Assembly: GCA_039619475.1 (NCBI GenBank)
Contig: CM077115.1
Location: 136,350,172 to 136,414,171 of the forward strand
Reading direction: 5' to 3'
Source: Icerya purchasi
Taxonomy: Eukaryota; Arthropoda; Insecta; Hemiptera; Monophlebidae
Length of the DNA: 64,000 nt
Of this stretch, positions 57,691 to 64,000 are shown one piece after another. A program made the position numbers and the translations under genes. The stretch's first letter is position 1; each line of letters begins with the position of its first letter. The notes under the pieces are model-generated. The model was given only the letters and a program-made list of their open reading frames with translations, did no database searches and was not told the DNA's origin.

Positions 57691-60644
57691 TTATTTGTAT
57701 ATATGTTTAATTTTAAATAATTCAGAAATGAATACAGGAAATTGTTCTAGTAGAATAATTTCATTTATTTGAAGTGCACAGTCAATCATATACAATTGTC
57801 GCAGGTGGTTATACTTACTACACGTGTATATTATATGCTGAACATTTTCTACTTCATTACTTTTACAATTACAACATTTACTGTCTGAAATAATATTTAA
57901 TTTATTTAAAAAGTATCCAATGGAACCATGACCAGTGAGTATTTGAGTCATATAATAATTTACTGTAATGTTTTTATTTTTAAAGCGTTTTATTACGTTA
58001 GGAAAGAACTTATTTATTAATTTACCATTTGATAGAGTATCGTATCTTGTTTTAAATTCATTAAAAATTTGTAAATCAACTTGCTTGAGAAGTTCTTTAC
58101 TTATAATACCATTATTTTCTTTTTTAACATTAAAAATTAGAGATCTCTTTTTTATGTAAAGATCGATAGGTAAGACCCGTGCTATGGTCTGAATTGCAAT
58201 ATTTGAAGCAGTTACATATGAAGAAGTTAAATCAATTAGAAATTTCCGACAGTTGGAGTTTACGTTATGTATTTGTTGTTTAGTTAACCGGTTATAGTAG
58301 ACACCAGCACAATATGAGTATAATGACTGCACTAAACCTTTATAGAGTATTATCTTAGATTTATAATTTAGTCCCCACAGCTTACCGCCAAGGGATTTAA
58401 AAATGTAATAATATTTATTAACCTTATTATTTATGTACTGTATATGCTTATTGTACTTTAATCTATCGTCTAAAATGAATCCTAAATATTTAATATGGTC
58501 AGTAGAACTGAACGTATGATTATTAATTTTAATATTATTGTAACAAATTTAGTCAAGGTTTTTGTCTCGACCAGATATCACCATGATTTGAGATTTGGTG
58601 ATCTCGAATTTGAGGTTTAAAGCATTTACTATTGTTTTAAGTTTACAAATAACTTCATTACAATTAGCAATGTGGGACGACAGAGTCGAGTTACTAGATA
58701 AATGTACGTTGTAGACCAAAAGTAAATCATCAGCATAGCTGTATAAACGTAGGCCTGCGTATATATTACTTAATTTAGAATGGATATTAGAATATAAAAT
58801 ATTCCACAAAACCGGTCCAAGAACTGAACCTTGTGGAACGCCAAAATTATTTTTAACATCAACAATGTCGTTTTGATAGGCCCACTTTACTCTCCTGTTA
58901 GTTAAATAATCGTATATTAGGGTTATTACGTTAAAACTAAAACCATTTACAATTAATGTATCAATTATCACTTGACGATCACAATTATTAAATGCTCCCT
59001 CTATATCAAATGAAATAATAATAGACGGATTATTCCGTTGTTTGTTTTGTAATAAATTATCAGTTACATCTGCAATAGCAAGTTCTGTAGAAAAGAATTT
59101 TCTAAAACCGTATTGGTATGCATTAAGCACGGATGTGCTGCTAATTTCATTGTTTAAAAATTTAAGAATAATTTTTTCATAAACTTTACTTAAGGAATTT
59201 AATAAGCATATTGGCCTATAGCCATTTACTTTACTCAAATCCCTGTTTGGTTTGTTTAACATAATTAAAGTAGCACATTTCCAAGCGGACGGAAACATAT
59301 TAAATTGTAATAGTTTATTGTAAAGTGTTAATAATAAATTTGGAAAGTAAAAAAAAAATATAATTTTAATAACCTTGTTAGTTATACCATCCGAGGACGG
59401 TCCTTTTCTATTAGTAAGATTTTGTATAATTTGTTTTAGTTCAAAATATGTTACTTCAAACTGCTGTTGTTTATTTATATCTGTGATTTTATCTAATGAA
59501 GTAGAACCAGTTTCTTTAAAATTAAAAAATGTATTCATTAGTAAACTCATTTTGTCTTTATTGCTAGTAATAGAGGAACAAGTGTCATTATTACCATTAA
59601 TTTTTAAATCTGGAAATTTAAATGGTTCAGAATTCGTTAAAATTTTATAAGGTTTACCCCAGGCCCTGGATGAACTACAAAATGTTCTCCAGGCCTGTTG
59701 CTTGAAATATTTAATTTTGTTCCTATACAATTTTAAAGTTACTTTATAAAATTTTTGTGTTTAATATTATTGAGCCTTCTGACAAGTAATTTAAAATATT
59801 CTAAATCTCTGTTCCACCAGGATTTGTTCGTCTTAGGCTTTTTAACCTTGGACTTATTTACGTTATTTGTTAAATTATCATTAAATTGTTCAATAATATT
59901 ATTTACTTGAAGTTCGGTACTTGCAAGTTTTAAGCTCGTTTCGAAATTTAACATTAAGTCGGCATTAAGATTACTATGAAATATATCTGTATCCAAGGTA
60001 AGAATATTATCATTATTAATAATATTTGTATCTAAAATTTCAATACTGATATTTTTATGATCACTTAAGTGAAAATCTTGAAGCATAACACTAGACAACT
60101 TATACTTAAAGTTAATGTTTACTAGAACATAATCTATCAAGCTTTGTCCATTGTGGTTTTGAAACGTATGTATATTATAATCATTTTTAATTGTTAAGTT
60201 CCCTGAGTACACAAAATTTTCAAATTGTGCATTTCTGGGCGTGTGTGGGAAGTTTTTGCTTTCCATAAATTTTAATCTTGAATTAAAATCTCCCAGTATT
60301 ATTACGTTATGTCTCCAGTTTTGTTTTATATGTTTAAGCAGTAGTGTAAATTGATAAATTAAGTCAGAATTAGGTGGAAAGTATATTCCAAAAATAACAA
60401 TATCGTTTACGTTAACTTTAATAATGTAATCTGAAATTTTGGTACTATTAACGTTCTTAATATTACTACAGATAGCAACATACTTAGTATGCAATAAGAA
60501 GTTGTACTGTTTTTCATTACCATATAAATAAGGATCGCAAATGACACATAAGTAATTAGTGTTATGTTGATTATTTAAATTTAATACTGATTGCGCTTCC
60601 TTGCAGTGATTTACATTTTGCAAAATTAATTTAATATTAGCCAT
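57691..60644 (-). pseudogene. R1-type LINE ORF2 (endonuclease, RT, zinc motif), two lesions
   Basis: This is the endonuclease/reverse transcriptase of element B. The endonuclease (60644-59739) opens ILQNVNHCKEAQSVLN, with IYFPPNSD, the metal-binding VIILGDFNSRL, SLIDYVLVNI and HLSDHKN. A one-base shift near 59740 leads to the RT frame 59730-58549: NRKGPSSDGITNKV, NGYRPICLLNSLSKVYEKII, YQYGFRKFFSTELA, ISFDIEGAFNNCDRQV, FGVPQGSVLGPVLWNILYSN and SYADDLLLVY. All three RT Asp residues are present. TAA at 58549-58551 interrupts an otherwise open frame that resumes IKYLGFILDDRLKYNKHI. The C-terminus has LTGHGSIGYFLNKLNI and the zinc motif CCNCKSNE with VQHIIYTC. QGSVLGPxxWN and TGHGxxxxxL indicate the R1 clade. 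Confidence 0.9.
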
Positions 60645-61695
60645 AATTTATATTATGTTTTACTTTATTTACTATTTTAATATACAATGGACAAGCATAA
60701 GAAAAAGTGTTGTGTGTAATATTGTTAATAATATTTTTCTTAGCTTCTAGAGAAATGTTACCTTTTTCTTTCACATGCTGTAAACAGGCATGCGAAAAAC
60801 AATTATTACATTTTGCTTTAAATTGATTTTCATCCAGAGTATATTTGCTACGAGTTGAATCAGTTTTACATTCATTTTTCATGTGGCCGAACCGGAAGCA
60901 ATTAAAACATCGGATGATCGGAATATAATCATATACTTTGCATTTTGACCAGTTCACAACCATGTAACCAGCCTCTATTAATATATGGTAGGCATCAGGA
61001 TCCAGGCGTACAAATGCACGTAGTTTACCATCATTAGTTTTCTTTAACGTAACAGTTTTTGGATTTTTACCCGTTTTGTTGTTAATCACCATACTAATAT
61101 CTAATTCTGTAGTTGAGGAATGAAGACCAACTACCGAAATCATTGGGTCCTTTTTTAATGCAGTTTTGGTTTTTATATTTGTTATATTGTTTGAAACTTC
61201 TTGTTTTAAGGTTTCAAATTGGTTTACATCTTTAACACCAATTATAACTTTACGTTTATGTTGTTTTATAAATCCAACATCAACTCCGATTTTACTTGTG
61301 TTGATTTTGTTTAAATCATCGTTCCAATTCCTATCATCTGAATTACTTGTATCTTCGATGATTAAAGTTTCGTATTTATTTTTAGTTATTAAATTACTAT
61401 TTGTAAGCAACTTAGTTTTTAATTTGGAAGAATACGATGGTTTTTTATCTGAAATAACCCCGGAAACTATATTTGTTATGTTCTTTTCCGTATTTTTCTT
61501 TAACTCATTAAAGTTACTATTTAATTTATTTACATGCGTCTTTAACAAGTCTAAAGTTGTTACCAGGTTACCAATTTTTTGAAAAATTCCTTCTTTTAGT
61601 TTCACTTTCATATTGTGCGATTCATTAAGCAGTTGCTTAATATCATCTATGTATTTAATACTAGTGTCAAAATAAGTATTTTCGACACTAGTCAT
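60637..61695 (-). CDS. R1-type LINE ORF1 (gag-like, zinc knuckle), intact
   Basis: An uninterrupted 352-codon frame starting MTSVENTYFDTSIKYIDD. The first third is predicted helical, with a coiled-coil-like pattern (LLKTHVNKLNSNFNELKK). A central region, VIIGVKDVNQFETLKQEV, resembles the RRM-like fold of related ORF1 proteins. The C-terminal part has a zinc knuckle CFNCFRFGHMKNEC (CxxCxxxxHxxxxC) followed by CNNCFSHACLQH. The role is packaging the LINE RNA. The stop overlaps the ORF2 start in ATGGCTAA (60637-60644), so ORF2 may be reached by termination-reinitiation or a shift. The same order and a homologous but diverged protein are seen in element A at 25344-26448. The frame is extremely A+T-rich. 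Confidence 0.88.
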   Translation of the reverse strand: MTSVENTYFDTSIKYIDDIKQLLNESHNMKVKLKEGIFQKIGNLVTTLDLLKTHVNKLNSNFNELKKNTEKNITNIVSGVISDKKPSYSSKLKTKLLTNSNLITKNKYETLIIEDTSNSDDRNWNDDLNKINTSKIGVDVGFIKQHKRKVIIGVKDVNQFETLKQEVSNNITNIKTKTALKKDPMISVVGLHSSTTELDISMVINNKTGKNPKTVTLKKTNDGKLRAFVRLDPDAYHILIEAGYMVVNWSKCKVYDYIPIIRCFNCFRFGHMKNECKTDSTRSKYTLDENQFKAKCNNCFSHACLQHVKEKGNISLEAKKNIINNITHNTFSYACPLYIKIVNKVKHNINYG

Positions 61696-61856
61696 ATTCG
61701 CTACTAGAGATATGTATACATATACACGATGTATAAGTTAGATAAAAACAAAAGTAAACCGCTTCAATAGATTTCAATTATCAAACGAACTCACCAAGTT
61801 AAAATCCTTATCAGCTAAACTGAACGCGAATCAATTAAACCGCACATTACAAAACC

Positions 61857-61873
61857 ATATATATATATATATT
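61857..61873. repeat. (TA)n at the 5' end of the R1-type LINE
   Basis: 17 bp of TA adjoining the leader of element B. Confidence 0.9.
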
Positions 61874-63042
61874 TAGTGAGTTAAAACAGACAAACGCCAA
61901 TAGAATCGCATCTAATTCTGTTAGTGTTTTTTCACGAGTTCGATGAATGTGACAGAATTTTTGTGAGATTTTAAGAATGAGCTCTCTGAACTCTGAGCTC
62001 TTCTATTGAAGGTATTTTATATAATACGAATTATTCCGATAATTATGTATCTGCGTATGAAAAATATTACTCGAGTTTTGGAGAGATTAATATTTGTTAT
62101 TTTTATCTTTTCGCTTTCGTTCGTAGTTTGTTGCGGATTGTATCCGCAAGACTTGAAACATAAGTATACCTTTTATGTTTAAAAGTTTGGATTAATCGTA
62201 GAGTACTAATGCAGAATGAGAAAATAACCCTAGCACCTTACAGACACTAGGTGAAAAAAATTACATTTTGCATAGATTTGGAATCGAATTTATTGGAAAC
62301 CGCGAGAAGTTACTACCTGGGTTAGGTGTGATAATTACTTTGCTTACTTTTCAAATATGAAGAAAGCAGTCTAGTGTAAACGTATAGCGTCGATTCGGTT
62401 GAAGCTCTACCACAATTTAAAAGGGGTTTACGACAATTATTTCAAACAAGTATTTGAAATGAGTTGTGAGATCAGATGACAATTTTGGTTTAGAGCAACA
62501 GGTAATGCGAGAGCTGGCTATTTGTACAAGAATGACTATGTGGAAAGGATATTGTCTCCCTGAGAGTAAACGTATATATAAATGATAATTAATGGTCGCA
62601 TTGTATAATTCGCTGCCATAATTTATCTCCGATCAATATCATTTCAGAGCCTAATATCTTTCGAGAAACAGCCAAATTGCCATTTCATAAATTGTGTACA
62701 TAAATATTTATATAACTGTTTGTGTAAATTATTATTTTAATTCTAACCGAATTAAAGTCACAGCATAACACGTCCGAAGTGCATGTTTACGATCGAGTCA
62801 ACTTCTTCGCGTATTCTTTTTGCTGCTCTCCATGCAAATACAAACATACTAAAAAATTTATGTATTACATCGACATACTTTAATTTGATCGATTACCGAA
62901 TTATAATTCTAATTGGCTGGACTTCAAAAATATTACCGTGCACCATTATATTTCGAGGTGTTAAGAAAAACACATTATATACTATGCGCTTAATAATGGA
63001 GTTCTGCAGGTTTAGATTATTTACACAATTTATAGTAATTTT
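61874..63042. other. Unassigned A+T-rich DNA
   Basis: No feature recognised. The frame 62783-63052 has no recognisable domain. Confidence 0.35.
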
Positions 63043-63362
63043 GTCGTCGTGAGAACCTAGTTGCCAGAGCGTTTGGCTTCCGTTACAGAAGTCTCAGGTT
63101 CGATCCTAAAAAATGAAATTAAATACTCGCTAATAGAATCACGTGGAAGGCAATGGTAATTATGCATATCATCATATGCGCGCTAATTATTGTATAGAAG
63201 ACACACGCAGAGGACTTCATTCGTATATCAATAAATCAAACGATTACTAATCAGTTCTGAATGTGTAGTCTTGTGTATAGACATTCGTACTGCATATAAA
63301 CAATTGCCATGAGCGCTAAGAGATAGGTGGTCACGACGCTCGGAATCGAGCAATACGACTGG
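63043..63362 (+). mobile_element. tRNA-derived SINE, diverged copy
   Basis: The head GTCGTCGTGAGAACCTAGTT at 63043-63062 and the B box AGGTTCGATCCT match the SINE at 49930. The acceptor 3' strand is lost (AAAAAATG in its place). The body has CACGTGGAAGGCAATGGTAA, AATCAGTTCTGAATGTGTAG and the closing GACGCTCGGAATCGAGCAAT. Divergence is clearly higher than in the 49930 copy. Confidence 0.75.
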
Positions 63363-64000
63363 GATGTTAATTTTAATGAAATATATACGTATATCATAGT
63401 AGTCGAATGTTTAATTTCAAATTCGTCACTAGAAGAGCTTGGAAGGACACGATGCTCCGTAATTAAATATCTTGATATTCTTAACTATTTTATAATGTTC
63501 TTTTTTAAAGATAACTCTGTGTGTGGTGGCTTCATTTTTTCCGATCAGTTCGATATAATTTAATGTTAATTTAATGTTAATTTGATATAGTTTTTATGTT
63601 AAATCAGTGAATTATTCAATTTTAATTTTAAGAATTTCAGAATAAATTTACGAGTTTATACGACAGTCCCCCCCATCAATTTCGGCCAAAAAATATGAAT
63701 TTCGTAATGACGATAAAGAATTTTATTACTGCAACAGGAAATTTTCGAACTAAATTAAAATTCGTTATAAACTTATTCGAGTAGCTCTATTATTATTTTA
63801 AAACTCAGCGCACAGAGAATAATACTATGTAGTGATTTAATTTTTACTAGGCAATTCGAAACATTTCATGTTATTCGTAATAAAATATTTTTAGAAAGCT
63901 ACCAAAGACATGCTATACTCGCCGAAACCTCGTCTCGGTAACGAAAAAGCTAAAATTACTGATAAGCCTCCTGCTCCAGACAAAAAACTGTCGACACTAC
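63363..64000. other. Unassigned A+T-rich DNA at the window edge
   Basis: No feature recognised. Confidence 0.35.

Larger units (their letters stand above)
57609..61856 (-). mobile_element. Nearly intact R1-type LINE (element B) between TA tracts
   Basis: A full-length or almost full-length non-LTR retrotransposon of about 4.2 kb on the minus strand. It has a 5' leader of about 160 bp, ORF1 (61695-60637), an 8-nt overlap, ORF2 (60644-57691), a short 3' UTR and an A-run. It differs from the decayed R1-type element A at 25.3-33.4 kb but has the same layout. Only one frameshift and one stop codon disable ORF2, so it looks recent. Both flanks are (TA)n, which suggests insertion into a microsatellite. 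Confidence 0.85.

Noticed and set aside
61166..61582. 138-codon plus-strand frame
   Set aside because: Antisense shadow of R1-type ORF1.

Overview
This is an A+T-rich stretch of animal nuclear DNA, almost certainly from an insect. There are no bacterial-style operons. One split gene is recognisable, and a very high load of decayed and nested transposable elements covers much of the rest. The evidence for an arthropod is R1-type LINEs, I-type LINEs with RNase H, mariner, hAT-like and piggyBac-like elements, Penelope-like elements and a tRNA-derived SINE. I cannot name the order or species from the sequence alone. Host gene: the minus strand carries the last two coding exons of a gene that I recognise as an SBSPON-like protein (somatomedin-B and thrombospondin type-1 domain-containing protein). 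The exons are 12653-12729 and 1690-1916. They are joined in frame across a 10.7-kb intron that holds a foldback repeat, an internally deleted mariner, LINE remnants, a possible solo LTR and microsatellites. The upstream somatomedin-B and thrombospondin exons were not found and probably lie beyond 64000, so most of the window is likely upstream intron of this gene. Layout: 1-0.7 kb is an I-type LINE tail and 1.7-12.7 kb the SBSPON-like 3' exons and intron. 13.0-13.6 kb is a piggyBac-like remnant with TTAA ends. 15.2-15.7 kb is a Penelope-like foldback with a hammerhead-like motif. 16.5-24.3 kb holds LINE pieces and a TTAA-flanked foldback. 25.3-33.4 kb is a nest: a mariner inside a CR1/L2-type LINE inside a decayed R1-type LINE. 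36.6-39.3 kb has two hAT-like MITEs, each with a perfect 8-bp duplication. 41.8-44.9 kb is an RNase H LINE with a 12-bp duplication, into which a palindromic Penelope-like element with an 11-bp duplication has inserted. 45-51.7 kb holds SINE copies, LINE tails and a 1.1-kb TTAA foldback with a SINE in its loop. 57.6-61.9 kb is a nearly intact R1-type LINE set between (TA)n tracts. Nothing here works as an operon. The biology is that of an intron used as a landing zone, and nesting, duplications and lesion counts give a partial relative chronology. The most unusual structures are the Penelope palindrome with two hammerhead-like ribozyme motifs facing outwards, the TTAA foldback family whose terminal motif recurs inverted inside each arm, and the R1-type LINE embedded in a TA microsatellite.
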